A stretch of DNA of 44,239 bases from Nostoc sp. 106C (GTDB lineage: Bacteria > Cyanobacteriota > Cyanobacteriia > Cyanobacteriales > Nostocaceae), in the NCBI RefSeq assembly GCF_002154725.1, contig NZ_MTAW01000237.1, positions 1-44,239 on the forward strand, given 5' to 3'. Below the pieces are notes generated by a model, which ran no database searches, had not been told where the DNA came from, and saw only the letters and a program-made list of their open reading frames with translations. A program made the translations under genes and the position numbers. Shown piece after piece: positions 16,439 through 28,457 of this stretch; position 1 is the stretch's first letter, and each line of letters opens with the position of its first letter.

Positions 16439-19400
16439 ATGATCCCAGTACAACTAATTCTTAAAAATTTCCTCAGTTACCGTGAAGCAACTTTAGATTT
16501 TCGCGGTTTGCATACAGCTTGTATTTGCGGTTCCAATGGTGCAGGTAAATCTTCCCTTCTCGAAGCGATTACTTGGGCAATTTGGGGTGAAAGCCGCGCC
16601 GCTGCTGAAGATGATGTAATTCATACAGGCTCTAAAGAAGTTCGGGTTGATTTCACTTTCCAAAGTAACCAGCAAAAATACCGAGTAATTCGCACTCGTG
16701 TACGTAGTGGAACTAGTGTCTTAGAATTTCAAATCGAAACACCCTCTGGTTTTCGCCCTCTGACTGGCAAAGGAGTCAGAGCAACACAAGATCTGATTCT
16801 AGAACATATCAAGCTCGATTACGATACATTTATTAACTCTGCCTACCTGCGTCAAGGTCGTGCAGATGAATTCATGCTCAAGCGTCCTACTGAACGCAAA
16901 GAAATTTTAGCAGAGTTATTGAAACTCAATCAGTATGATGATTTGGAAGAACGGGCAAAGGAATCATCCCGTCAGTTTAAAGCACGGGCAGAAGAATTGG
17001 AACGTTCTTTAGAGTCGATCAAAACTCAGCTTCAACAACGTGAGACAACTCAAGCGCAAAAAGCCGAGTTAGAAGCAGAACTTAACCAACTGCAACAGGT
17101 GCAAGCTTTTGAGACTATTCAATTACAAAGTTTGCAAGTTGTGCAGCACCAACGCCAAACAAAAGTAGAACAACTGAGTTTTGTTAGGCAACAATACCAA
17201 AATCTTACCCAAGACTGCGATCGCCTCCAACAAGAGCAGTTAGTTATTAAAAATCAAATCTCAGATTTAGAAAAGATATTAAGTCAAGAAGCCCAGATAA
17301 AAGCAGGATATCTTCAATATCAAAATCTGCAATCTCAAGAAGAAGCTTTTGCTACCAAATTTGAAGAATTTACCCGCGCTCAACAAAATCGTCAACAAAA
17401 GCAACAGCAGCTTACCAAACAAATTCACGAAATTGAACGACAACTGCAACAAGCCCAAGCACAATTAGAAGCATTGCAGCAACAAGAGCGAGAAATTCAG
17501 CAAACTCTTACCAAATCTGGGGAAGTAGAGGCTGGTTTGACACAATTAGCCGCAGCGCGTCAACGGGTGGCGCATCTGGATCAGTTGCAAATGCAAGTGT
17601 CTCCCTTGTTGCAACAACGGACAATATTACAAAGCCAACTCGATCGGTTTCATGCTAGTTTGGTGGCGCGTATCGAACAGCTAGAAACTACAGAAAACCA
17701 ACTGCAACGCCAGCAACATCGCCAACCGCAATTGCAACAAGCAGTGATGGATGTGGCTATCCAAATTGAAGAATTGGAGAAAAAGCGGGTTTATTTGCAA
17801 CGAGTGCAGGAGAAAGGACAGGAAAGACGACATTTTATCGAACGACTACAAGCGCATCAACGAGATTATGAAAAACTCTTAGGAGAACTAGAGCAAAAAC
17901 TGCAAATGCTCCAGAACCCGAATGCGCTTTGTCCATTATGTGAACGTCCCCTTGATGAACATCACTGGAATCGAGTGGTGGAAAAAACTGAAGAAGAGTT
18001 AAAAGATACACAGGGCCAATTTTGGGTAGTCCGGGAACAGATGGCTGTCTCAGACAAAGAAATTCAGGTTCTTAGGAAGGAATACCGAGATATATCCCAA
18101 CAATTGGCAACTTATGATACTTTACGCGAACAAAGGGGACAGTTAGCTGCCCAGTTGGAAGCTACTAGCGATGTTCAACAACAGCTACAACAAATTGCTG
18201 CGGAAAAACAACATTTAGAGCGATCGCTACAATTAGGTGATTACGCTCCCGACAAGCAAGCCGAACTACGGCAACTAGACCAATATCTGCAACAACTCAA
18301 TTACAATGATCAAGATCACGCCCTAGCACGGAGCGAAGTTGAGCGCTGGCGGTGGGCAGAAATTAAGCAAGGGCAGATTAAAGACGCAATCAAGCGCCAA
18401 ACCCAACTAGTAGCACGCAAGCCAGAATTACAAGCAGCTATTGCTCAATTACAAACTAGAATCCAAAAAGAGCAAATAGACTCTGACTGTGCCCAACAAA
18501 TTGCCGCCCTCGATCGCTACATTACAGAACTCGGCTACAGTTCAGAGCAACACAATCAGTTGCGAATGGCTGTCAGGCAAAATCAATCTTGGCAGTTGCG
18601 CTATCAACAGATGTTATCAGCCCAGCAGCAGTATCCCCAACTCCAGGCGCGATCGCAAGAGTTAGAGGCTGCCAAAACTGCGAGATTAGCTGAACGGCAA
18701 ACCCTCGCTAGCCAAATCGACAGTATTAAAGAGCAGTTAGAAGAAACTGCTAACCCAACTGCTCAAATTCAAGCTTTAGAGCAGCAACTTCAACTCCGCA
18801 GACGACAGCTAGATGAACAAATAGCCAAGTTAGGGCGTTTGGAACAGTTGGCTGTGCAACTGGAAGCATTGCAAATTCAGTACGAACAACAGCAACAGCA
18901 GTTGCAAGCTTGTAAACAACAACATCGCGTTTATCAGGAATTAGCGCAGGCATTTGGTAAAAACGGTATCCAAGCACTGATGATTGAAAACGTGTTGCCT
19001 CAACTGGAAGCTGAGACAAACCAACTGCTTTCGCGACTCAGCGCCAATCAGCTACACGTACAGTTTATTACCCAAAAAGCTGGACGTAATGGTAAATCAA
19101 CAAAGAAAAATGTCAAGCTGATAGACACTCTAGATATATTGATTGCTGATGCTAGAGGAACAAGAGCCTATGAAACTTACTCTGGTGGGGAAGCCTTTAG
19201 AATTAACTTTGCCATTCGTTTAGCCTTGGCGAAATTATTAGCGCAGCGGGCGGGGGCGGCATTGCAGTTGTTGATTATCGATGAAGGTTTTGGTACTCAA
19301 GATGCAGAAGGATGCGATCGCTTGATTGCAGCGATTAATGCGATCGCCTCTGATTTTGCTTGCATCCTCACAGTTACCCATATGCCCCACCTCAAGGAAG

Positions 19401-19465
19401 CTTTCCAAGCCCGTATTGAAGTTAATAAAAATCAACAAGGCTCACAGCTACATTTGTTAATTTAA
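16439..19465 (+). CDS. sbcC: Exonuclease subunit SbcC (Rad50-like SMC ATPase)
   Basis: This is the ATPase subunit of the SbcCD nuclease, which opens hairpins and blocked DNA ends at replication forks and breaks. It has 1008 residues. The N-terminal Walker A (CGSNGAGKSSLLEAITWAIW) is followed by long Gln-rich coiled coils, a zinc hook CPLC (Cys498 and Cys501), a second coiled coil, then the ABC signature YSGGEAFRINFAIRLALAKL and Walker B LLIIDEGFGTQD. All catalytic elements are intact. The start ATG 16439 is followed directly by the conserved IPVQLILKNFLSY. The nuclease partner gene sbcD is not in this window, so the two are unlinked here. The coiled coil is unusually rich in Gln. Confidence 0.96.
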   Translation: MIPVQLILKNFLSYREATLDFRGLHTACICGSNGAGKSSLLEAITWAIWGESRAAAEDDVIHTGSKEVRVDFTFQSNQQKYRVIRTRVRSGTSVLEFQIETPSGFRPLTGKGVRATQDLILEHIKLDYDTFINSAYLRQGRADEFMLKRPTERKEILAELLKLNQYDDLEERAKESSRQFKARAEELERSLESIKTQLQQRETTQAQKAELEAELNQLQQVQAFETIQLQSLQVVQHQRQTKVEQLSFVRQQYQNLTQDCDRLQQEQLVIKNQISDLEKILSQEAQIKAGYLQYQNLQSQEEAFATKFEEFTRAQQNRQQKQQQLTKQIHEIERQLQQAQAQLEALQQQEREIQQTLTKSGEVEAGLTQLAAARQRVAHLDQLQMQVSPLLQQRTILQSQLDRFHASLVARIEQLETTENQLQRQQHRQPQLQQAVMDVAIQIEELEKKRVYLQRVQEKGQERRHFIERLQAHQRDYEKLLGELEQKLQMLQNPNALCPLCERPLDEHHWNRVVEKTEEELKDTQGQFWVVREQMAVSDKEIQVLRKEYRDISQQLATYDTLREQRGQLAAQLEATSDVQQQLQQIAAEKQHLERSLQLGDYAPDKQAELRQLDQYLQQLNYNDQDHALARSEVERWRWAEIKQGQIKDAIKRQTQLVARKPELQAAIAQLQTRIQKEQIDSDCAQQIAALDRYITELGYSSEQHNQLRMAVRQNQSWQLRYQQMLSAQQQYPQLQARSQELEAAKTARLAERQTLASQIDSIKEQLEETANPTAQIQALEQQLQLRRRQLDEQIAKLGRLEQLAVQLEALQIQYEQQQQQLQACKQQHRVYQELAQAFGKNGIQALMIENVLPQLEAETNQLLSRLSANQLHVQFITQKAGRNGKSTKKNVKLIDTLDILIADARGTRAYETYSGGEAFRINFAIRLALAKLLAQRAGAALQLLIIDEGFGTQDAEGCDRLIAAINAIASDFACILTVTHMPHLKEAFQARIEVNKNQQGSQLHLLI

Positions 19466-20504
19466 CGTCATTTGTGAACGATAAAAAATGCAGTCTTTTG
19501 CACAAAAGCCTGATTTAAGAATATTGGCCAATATCAATTTGAAACAACGAAGAATGTGACACATCGATAAAAGCTCCTCCCCATCTCTCTGTACCTGCGC
19601 GGGTAGAATATCTTTCGTAAACATTTTTTGAAGCGGCATCAGCAATCAGGATGTACAACGAAATTACTATGAGTAAATATTTAAGTATTAGAATTTAAGG
19701 CTATAGCTTAGGGAAATTTTATCTCTTTTGAATTAGGATAATTCTCTCATTTTAGATTGCAAATCGCTTTTTGCATAAGAGTTTTGTGGGTATATCTGTC
19801 ACAATTATTATTGAAGTTTGTATTAATTATTTATAATTTATTACTGTTAAGTAATAAATCCTATTGTTTAGCTTTCCATAAACAGTCTACAAATTGGCTT
19901 TTAATTAAAAAATAAAATTAGTCTTCTAGCTTGTAAGAATATCAATATTCTATTTATAAATCTAAGTTAAGCATATATTAAAAATTATAAAAAATAATTG
20001 AATCTTAAGTTGATTGAACTTAAAACCTACAATTTTAGATATAAAAATCTTAAATTTAAATAAATTTGTTTATAATTTAATTTCTCACACATTTATGAAA
20101 GTTTGGGAGAATAATATGATATTTTGTTATTTGGAAACTTACAATTATTCCCTAAAAATTTATAATGCAACTAGCCATGTACAAAATTACTATAAACCAC
20201 AAGCTTGAGCCTAATAATTGGTAAAACAATATTTTGTGTTTAATTGATTAGATCTAATTAGCCCTAAATCTTTTCTCATCTATATTTAGACGCAGATTAG
20301 GATTGTGAAAAACAAATATTGTATATAAGCGAACTCTAAAAATAAAAAATGCTATTGGAGCCAACGAATACCAATTTTTTTAGTAAAAAATTGGTATTAT
20401 ATCAATTGCAGAAAGTTGTAAAAAAGTGAAAATATAAAATTACTTTAAAGTCTTAAATACTAGGAACAGCGCCTATTTACTATAAATTAAATTGGGTTAT
20501 CAAG
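19466..20504. other. Long AT-rich intergenic region with a hairpin
   Basis: About 1 kb of strongly AT-rich sequence. A short frame at 20014-20208 has no supporting sequence features and is not called. At 20368-20397 there is a perfect 13-bp hairpin, ATACCAATTTTTT-tagt-AAAAAATTGGTAT, about 110 bases before the GGDEF/EAL gene. It could be a regulatory structure or the remnant of a small foldback element. I see nothing else. Confidence 0.45.
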
Positions 20505-22397
20505 ATGCATACCGCAAGAATATTTACGCAAATAAAAAATACGCTGTTTACTATATTTGAAACTAATCTACTACTAAGAATAGTTGGTTTATTTACATAT
20601 TTAAAAGCAAATAATAATGTAGTTCGAGAACATACTGCCGAATTACACAAAGAGATTGCCGAACGCAAGCGGATACAAACAGAACTAGAAAAATCTCTGT
20701 CTTTGCAATTTGCAACTTTAGAATCAACCGCAGATGGAATTTTAGTAGTAGATAGTCAAGGTAACATAGCAGGCTTTAATCAGAAGTTTCTCCAGATGTG
20801 GCGTATTCCTGAGCAGCTGATAGCCTCAGGTAACTACAGAAAAGTGCTGAGACTGGCGATGAAAGAGCTAGAAGCTCCCAGACAAAATGTAGCTACTATT
20901 AGAGAATTACACTTAAACCTGGACATACAGATTTATGATGCGATCGCATTTAAGGATGGAAGGGTTTTTGAGCGTTATTCTCAACCGCAACGTATTGGGG
21001 GCAAAATCGTTGGTAGAGTGTGGAGTTTTCGGGATGTTACTGTCCACAAGTTAGCAGCAGCCAAAATCCGCCATCAAGCCTTGCACGACCTTTTAACCAA
21101 TCTACCTAATCGAGTACTATTCAATGAGCGACTTTCCCAGGCATTAGCACAGGCGCAAAAAAGTGGTAGCAAACTCGCTGTATGTTTTTTGGACTTAGAT
21201 CGTTTCAAAACAATTAATGATACATTAAGTCATGCCATTGGGGATCAAATATTGCAGAATGTCGCGCAACGTCTCACCCAATGTCTACGAAATAGTGACA
21301 CCCTTGCTCGTTGGGGAGGCGATGAATTCATACTTATTTTGCCAGAAATAAACGATGCTGAAGAAGTAGCTCAGATACAAGAACGCATTTTAGCAGCTTT
21401 CAAACCAGTATTTAATATAGAAAATTATCAGTTGCACATCAGCCCTAGTATTGGTATTGCCCTCTATCCTATACACGGGCAAGATACAGAAACCCTAATT
21501 AAACATGCTGATGCTGCCCTATATATTGTAAAGTCTCAAGGACGCAACCACTATCAGTTTTATCACTCAGCCATAAATTCTGGCTCTTCTGAATTATTAA
21601 TCTTAGAAAACAGCTTACACCATGCTTTAGAACGGCAAGAATTTGAAGTTTATTACCAACCACAAGTTAATATCACCACAGGTGAAATTACAAAAATAGA
21701 GGCTTTGTTACGTTGGCGGCACTTACAGCTAGGTTTCATACCTCCCGAAAAATTTATACCTCTTGCTGAAGAAACCGGATTAATTTTACCTATTGGCGAA
21801 TGGGTTTTAAAAACTGCTTGTGCTCAAAATAAATACTGGCAAGATACTCTAGGTTTACCTTCACTTTCAGTAGCTGTTAACCTTTCAGCACGACAATTTC
21901 AGCAACCAAATTTAGTAAATACAGTGACGCAGATATTGTCAATAACTCAATTGGACCCCCGATTTTTAGAGTTAGAAATTACTGAAAGCATTGCTATGAA
22001 AGATGTTGAATTTACTAAGAAAGTTTTGAGTGAATTATATGAGCTAGGTATCTCTATATCTATAGACGATTTTGGTACAGGATACTGTTCTTTAAGTTAT
22101 CTCAAAAATTTTCCTATTCACTGTTTAAAAATTGACAGGTCTTTTGTACGCGATCTGTCTAATGACAACCATGATGCAGCCATTACAACTGCTATCATTG
22201 CCTTAGCACATGGACTTAAGCTTGCAGTTGTTGCCGAAGGAGTAGAAACCGAAGAACAGCGCAATTTGTTACGAGTCCTAGATTGTGAACTCATGCAAGG
22301 TTATCTTTTCAGCCGCCCTTTATCCGCTGAAGACACTACAGGATTACTACGAGAGTCAAAATCCTGTCGAGTTAATACTTCTTTTTTATTTGCATAG
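20505..22397 (+). CDS. PAS-GGDEF-EAL protein (c-di-GMP synthesis/breakdown)
   Basis: This 630-residue protein turns over cyclic di-GMP. A short N-terminal hydrophobic/helical stretch leads into a PAS domain (about 70-185, TADGILVVDSQGNIAGFNQK). The GGDEF domain has the motif WGGDEF (residues 271-275 for GGDEF) and an inhibitory-site RxxD (RNSD) five residues before it. The EAL domain has EAL at 399-401, ELEITES, SIDDFGTGY and VVAEGVETEEQ. Both catalytic signatures are intact, so it could make or break c-di-GMP, with PAS input deciding. The N-terminus is short compared with many relatives and may have lost other sensor domains. The start is ATG 20505, with no clear ribosome binding site. Confidence 0.92.
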   Translation: MHTARIFTQIKNTLFTIFETNLLLRIVGLFTYLKANNNVVREHTAELHKEIAERKRIQTELEKSLSLQFATLESTADGILVVDSQGNIAGFNQKFLQMWRIPEQLIASGNYRKVLRLAMKELEAPRQNVATIRELHLNLDIQIYDAIAFKDGRVFERYSQPQRIGGKIVGRVWSFRDVTVHKLAAAKIRHQALHDLLTNLPNRVLFNERLSQALAQAQKSGSKLAVCFLDLDRFKTINDTLSHAIGDQILQNVAQRLTQCLRNSDTLARWGGDEFILILPEINDAEEVAQIQERILAAFKPVFNIENYQLHISPSIGIALYPIHGQDTETLIKHADAALYIVKSQGRNHYQFYHSAINSGSSELLILENSLHHALERQEFEVYYQPQVNITTGEITKIEALLRWRHLQLGFIPPEKFIPLAEETGLILPIGEWVLKTACAQNKYWQDTLGLPSLSVAVNLSARQFQQPNLVNTVTQILSITQLDPRFLELEITESIAMKDVEFTKKVLSELYELGISISIDDFGTGYCSLSYLKNFPIHCLKIDRSFVRDLSNDNHDAAITTAIIALAHGLKLAVVAEGVETEEQRNLLRVLDCELMQGYLFSRPLSAEDTTGLLRESKSCRVNTSFLFA

Positions 22398-22794
22398 TCA
22401 AAAAAAACAAAATGTAGCTTTGGGCAGTAGTAAATCACTTTAGATTAGCTATTTTATACTGGGTCATCATAGATAGCCGAATTCAAACTAATAGACATAA
22501 CACACAATACCTGAAGCGTTGAGTAGCGCTCCTAATACAGGTAAAATACTTGCCAAATAGTTTCAATATGATATTCTCAGGCTACAAATCAGTATTATGC
22601 CAACCTCAAGCTAGAGACAATAGTGCAACCTTTGCTTGAACTTAGGGTATTAATGCTCATGAGTAAGCATTATTACTCTCAGTTTTCTTCAAAAACTAAA
22701 TCTTTTATTAACTTCTATAGATATCTTAGGCTTTTTTATTTATCAGTTACTATTGTCTAAGTCAAGACCTGGCAACAAAAATACAAACAAATTG
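22398..22794. other. Intergenic region upstream of the Hlip promoter
   Basis: About 400 AT-rich bases after the GGDEF/EAL gene. No gene, tRNA or strong terminator is visible. Confidence 0.4.
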
Positions 22795-22832
22795 TTGCAA
22801 TTATGATAATAGTTGTTATATTAGTTTACATA
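22795..22832 (+). promoter_or_regulatory. Candidate promoter and HLR1-like site of the Hlip gene
   Basis: A possible -35 TTGCAA (22795-22800) is followed at 17 bases by a -10 TATATT (22818-22823). Overlapping the -10 is a match to the HLR1 light-response element, two (G/T)TTACA(T/A)(T/A) repeats separated by two bases. Here they are GTTATATT (22815-22822), AG, then TTTACATA (22825-22832); the second repeat is perfect and the first has one change. HLR1 is bound by RpaB, which controls hli genes in other cyanobacteria. A site over the core promoter would suit repression in low light. This is motif matching by eye. Confidence 0.5.
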
Positions 22833-22872
22833 AGGCAATAACCCTTAGTAAACTCAGTTTGGAGTGCCAACC

Positions 22873-23055
22873 ATGACAAATGCAACCAAAGTAGTTACTG
22901 CTCCTGTAGTTGAAGATCGTAACGCTTGGCGCTGGGGCTTTACCCCACAGGCAGAAATTTGGAACGGTCGTTTAGCAATGATTGGCTTTTTAGCAGCGGC
23001 TTTAATTGAGCTGTTTTCTGGTAAAGGCTTTTTACATTTTTGGGGCATTCTTTAA
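22873..23055 (+). CDS. hli: High-light-inducible protein (Hlip/SCP, one-helix LHC-like)
   Basis: This 60-residue thylakoid protein has the chlorophyll-binding motif [20 protein letters not shown], which contains the ExxNGRxAM signature of the light-harvesting superfamily. It ends [11 protein letters not shown]. Hlips bind chlorophyll and carotenoid and protect photosystem assembly under light stress. The ATG at 22873 has a GGAG ribosome binding site eight bases upstream; an in-frame GTG at 22864 is less likely. The promoter region carries an HLR1-like element, in line with light control. It is followed by an intrinsic terminator at 23217-23244 and is convergent with sigA. Confidence 0.95.
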   Translation: MTNATKVVTAPVVEDRNAWRWGFTPQAEIWNGRLAMIGFLAAALIELFSGKGFLHFWGIL

Positions 23056-23216
23056 TACCAACTTTGGATTTGAAGTTGTCGAGCTACCTTGCTCTAACGC
23101 TGATAATGCTTGGCAATTTGGATCATTACCACCAGGCTGTTTCACTAATTTCAAACGATACTACCTATCTAGTATTTGGTTTAAGTATTAAAATACAAAA
23201 TTAGCTACAAATGAAA

Positions 23217-23244
23217 AACCTGGAGATGTTTTCATCCCCAGGTT
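23217..23244. terminator. Intrinsic terminator between hli and sigA, probably bidirectional
   Basis: The stem is AACCTGG and CCAGGTT around an inner stem GATG-tttt-CATC, with a single A/C mismatch. It is followed on the + strand by CTTTATTTTTG and on the - strand by TTTTTC. It lies between convergent genes, and either transcript could end here. Confidence 0.8.
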
Positions 23245-23317
23245 CTTTATTTTTGTAATTTTTTTGATTATTAGTCATTTGTCTAGAGCTAATGACTAAT
23301 AACTACTGAGTAATTTA

Positions 23318-24496
23318 CTAACGGATATATTCCTTGAGAACACTGTTACGATTTGGGTGGCGTAACTTGCGGAGTGCTTTTGCCTCAATCTGGCGAATGC
23401 GTTCACGAGTTACGTTAAAAATCTGGCCAATTTCCTCTAGGGTTTTCATGCGACCATCATCTAAACCGTAGCGCAATCTTAGTACATCTCGTTCGCGGGG
23501 GCTGAGACTGTCAAGTACTTTTTCTAGGTCTTCGCGCAACAGATTTTTGGAAACTTGGTCTTCTGGAGTCTCACCATCGGATTCAATAAAATCGCCCAAT
23601 CGGGAATCTTCTTCCTTCCCAATGGGTGTTTCTAAGGAAATTGGCAATTGGGCAGATTTAGCAATAAATCGCAGTTTTTCAATCGTCATTTCCATCCGAG
23701 TAGCAATTTCCTCTTCAGTGGGTTTACGACCCATTTCTTGAGAAAGTAGCTTGGTGGTTTTTTTAATCCGAGAGATGGTTTCGTATAGGTGAACTGGAAG
23801 GCGGATAGTGCGAGATTGATCTGCGATCGCTCTGGTAATTGCTTGACGAATCCACCATGTAGCGTAGGTAGAAAACTTATAACCTTTTTCATGGTCAAAC
23901 TTTTCTGCGGCACGAATCAAGCCAAGACTACCTTCCTGAATTAAATCTTGGAAGGACAAGCCACGATTCATATATTTCTTGGCAATTGAAACTACCAAGC
24001 GCAGGTTTGATTGCACCATTTTGTCTTTTGCCCTGCGACCAATGTGCAGTTTATAGCGAAACGCTGACAATGGTAATTGCACAGCTTCTGCCCATTCGCT
24101 ATCTTTAGGATCGCGTTCCAACTGTTCGGAAAGCTTTTCCCTTATTCTTTCTAATTCCAGCAATTCAGCGATTTTTCGCGCCAATTCAATTTCTTCATCT
24201 GCCCGCAACAGACGAATTCGGCCAATTTCTTGCAAGTAAAGGCGAATTGAATCTTCGGTATAGTGCTTTTTCTTGCTTTGTGTCCGACGACGCGATTTAG
24301 CGGCTTTTCCAGACTTTGCGTCGTCCTCATCAGACTGAGGCTCTAAAAACTCATCAATTTCGCCTTCATCGCTGATCAGTAAGTCCTCATCGACTTCATC
24401 GTCGATTAAGAGTGGATCTAACTCGAGCTCAGGCTGATTTATCATTTCTAGGTCAGGCTGATAAATGCTTTCGAGTACGTTGTTAGCCTGGTTCAT
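23318..24496 (-). CDS. sigA: Principal RNA polymerase sigma factor SigA (group 1, RpoD-type)
   Basis: This is the housekeeping sigma-70. The 392-residue product has an acidic N-terminal region (residues 1-60) and a Lys/Arg linker. Region 1.2 is [16 protein letters not shown]. Region 2 includes [20 protein letters not shown] and [20 protein letters not shown]. Region 3 includes [16 protein letters not shown]. Region 4 includes [18 protein letters not shown] and [20 protein letters not shown]. Length and N-terminus match cyanobacterial SigA. The start ATG 24496 has GAGGAA upstream. A five-codon mini-ORF (MRNAA) ends in a TGA that overlaps this ATG as ATGA. The long upstream gap suggests a long leader or several promoters. 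Confidence 0.96.
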   Translation of the reverse strand: MNQANNVLESIYQPDLEMINQPELELDPLLIDDEVDEDLLISDEGEIDEFLEPQSDEDDAKSGKAAKSRRRTQSKKKHYTEDSIRLYLQEIGRIRLLRADEEIELARKIAELLELERIREKLSEQLERDPKDSEWAEAVQLPLSAFRYKLHIGRRAKDKMVQSNLRLVVSIAKKYMNRGLSFQDLIQEGSLGLIRAAEKFDHEKGYKFSTYATWWIRQAITRAIADQSRTIRLPVHLYETISRIKKTTKLLSQEMGRKPTEEEIATRMEMTIEKLRFIAKSAQLPISLETPIGKEEDSRLGDFIESDGETPEDQVSKNLLREDLEKVLDSLSPRERDVLRLRYGLDDGRMKTLEEIGQIFNVTRERIRQIEAKALRKLRHPNRNSVLKEYIR

Positions 24497-26300
24497 GCCG
24501 CGTTCCTCATGCTCCTTGCAGAATCAATTACTCAAGATGTGTTTACTGCTCTTTTGAAACGAGCTAGTTTGATACCGAAAATATTTTTTTGGCTGGGTTG
24601 CCTAATATATTTTCGGAAACTTTGCGTCTCCTTTGGAGGAGTTTATTACTAAGTGTGGAAACCGCTTTTGTAGCTGACTTACTCACCTTAGTAAAGGCTA
24701 TGCGTATTGTTCTCGCATATTACCTTTAACTGACTTGTCTAAAAAAAGACATGTCTTGATAAAAAAATTTACCACTACAGCCAAATAAACATAACTGTTG
24801 GTAGATTTTTTCCGTAAAGACTGTTCCGATTGTAGCCTGTTTCACAGAAATTGCACTCTTTTTGTGTCTTAATCTTGTAGTCCTTAAGGGAAGTAAAGCC
24901 ACTATTATCAAAAAGAACTTCAAAATGGTAGCTATGCCCTTAAATCTTTGCCGAAACTTTTTAGAATTGCAGTGGCATTGTCATTACATTAAAAGGTAAG
25001 TACACCTGTTCATGAACTATTCTAAGTACAATGCACAACATTAATTACTTAGAAACAGCGCATTTTATATTAACTCAAGCGAGAAGCAATAGCGCACGTA
25101 TTTTTACATTTCCTTCATAAAGTACTCAGTTCGTGAAGCTAAAGCGAGGTTCTCACTAGGTAGATACAGCAAATATGATGGTGTTTGCCTTAGGACACTC
25201 TACATTGTGTGCATTTATTACCTAAACTAGGAGTTAAGGTAATAGTGGAATCAGCCTGATAGCAGATCAATTTAGATTCAACTAATTTGGTCTTATTCAC
25301 ACGTTAGCGCACTGTTGCGATTTCAGCCCTATGAAACTTGACAAACTTTTCTTATTGTATACAACGATATTTTAATCAATTCATAAAGGATTTGACATTA
25401 CAGACGATTAATTATTTATCTAGTCAAGCTAAAGAATTTAAATAGTGGGTTGGGCACCGACTTGAAAATCTCCTTTAAGTAAAATAATTGTAAATTTTAA
25501 TACTCATTAGCATAGTAATTTATTAGCTATATTTTTAACAATTTATTCTCAAGTTACTTAACATACGTTGCTTAGTAGATGAGATTGAGCTTTGCTATTC
25601 AAGGATAACAAATACTTTTCCAGATCGTAGACATAATTTACTGGTGTTCATCAACTGTAGTTTTTGTACTTTACTTAACTTAAATATCCGGTGAAGTTAG
25701 CAAACTCACCAATGCTTAATCACTTATAACTGAAAGACTAAACTTGACAAAAGATAACTTATATGCATTTAAAATCCAGGTATGAAGTTTATTATCTTTG
25801 TAATTAATGTTTATATATTTTATTAACCAATTCTCATCGTCTAACTGTATTGCTGTTTGGCTAGGTGCGATACACTATCTTGGAAGCGAGAAGATAATAC
25901 CGCTACGCAAAATTCCAAATTTCAAATTACTTACCCATTTTTATAGATGTCTACCCTTTTGAGAGGTTAGGTTTATTTTCGCCGTACTGTACTAGTGCAA
26001 GAAAGCAGAAGCTTTTCAACTTTCTTCCAGTGGATAATTAACCTAAGTTCGGAATAACCTGAAACCCTTATTACTCCGTTGCTTGATTCTATGATCTGTC
26101 AACGTGCTTGCGCTGTTTCAGGTATTTAACGTTTAATACACCTCCTTAACCCAAACTGACGTTAATTATTTTCACCACGCAACACTAGGGATTAGGGGCT
26201 AGAGAACATTACAGGGCGCGATAAATGCGCCCTGTAATGTAGTGTATTAACCTCAAAATTTCTGTAAGCAGATAAAGCTACTGGAAATTTATCAGCTTAC
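24497..26300. other. 1.8 kb gene-free region between gyrB and sigA
   Basis: This is the largest gap in the window. I see no credible ORF (a 65-codon frame at 24726-24923 is not protein-like) and no tRNA. Structures seen are an inverted repeat CCGAAAATAT (24575-24584)/ATATTTTCGG (24607-24616) in the sigA leader, a 9-bp inverted repeat ACCTGAAAC (26057-26065)/GTTTCAGGT (26115-26123), and the 14-bp hairpin listed separately. Both flanking genes are on the minus strand, so the region is the 3' side of gyrB plus the sigA leader and promoters. Small RNAs are possible but not demonstrable here. Confidence 0.45.
26206..26240. other. Perfect 14-bp hairpin downstream of gyrB
   Basis: ACATTACAGGGCGC (26206-26219), a seven-base loop, then GCGCCCTGTAATGT (26227-26240). 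It lies 61 bases past the gyrB stop. On the minus strand it is not followed by a T run, so it is not a textbook intrinsic terminator. It may still stop or protect the gyrB transcript, or be a repeat element. Confidence 0.6.
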
Positions 26301-28292
<1,992 letters not shown>

Positions 28293-28422
28293 TCACTCCA
28301 AAATTCTAACACAAAAGCCTTGGTGGCGTCTGTAGGGCAATTTTGTGGGAAGTTTATACAGGGACTGCAACCCTATTGGGACTGGTCAGGGAGCAGGGGA
28401 GATGAGGGCAAGGGAAGGGGGA

Positions 28423-28457
28423 AAATGACAAATGACAAATGACAAACGCCAAATGAC
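28423..28457 (+). repeat. AAATGAC heptamer array overlapping the miaA start
   Basis: Three perfect AAATGAC units (28423-28443) are followed by one degenerate unit AAACGCC and another AAATGAC (28451-28457). Since seven is not a multiple of three, each copy moves the ATG to a new frame. The ATGs at 28425, 28439 and 28453 are linked by overlapping stop/start signals (see findings). Confidence 0.85.

Noticed and set aside
20014-20208. 64-codon frame in the AT-rich gap before the GGDEF/EAL gene
   Set aside because: Composition simply reflects AT-rich DNA; no ribosome binding site or family.
24726-24923. 65-codon frame in the sigA leader region
   Set aside because: No start signal, and composition is unlike the genes around it.
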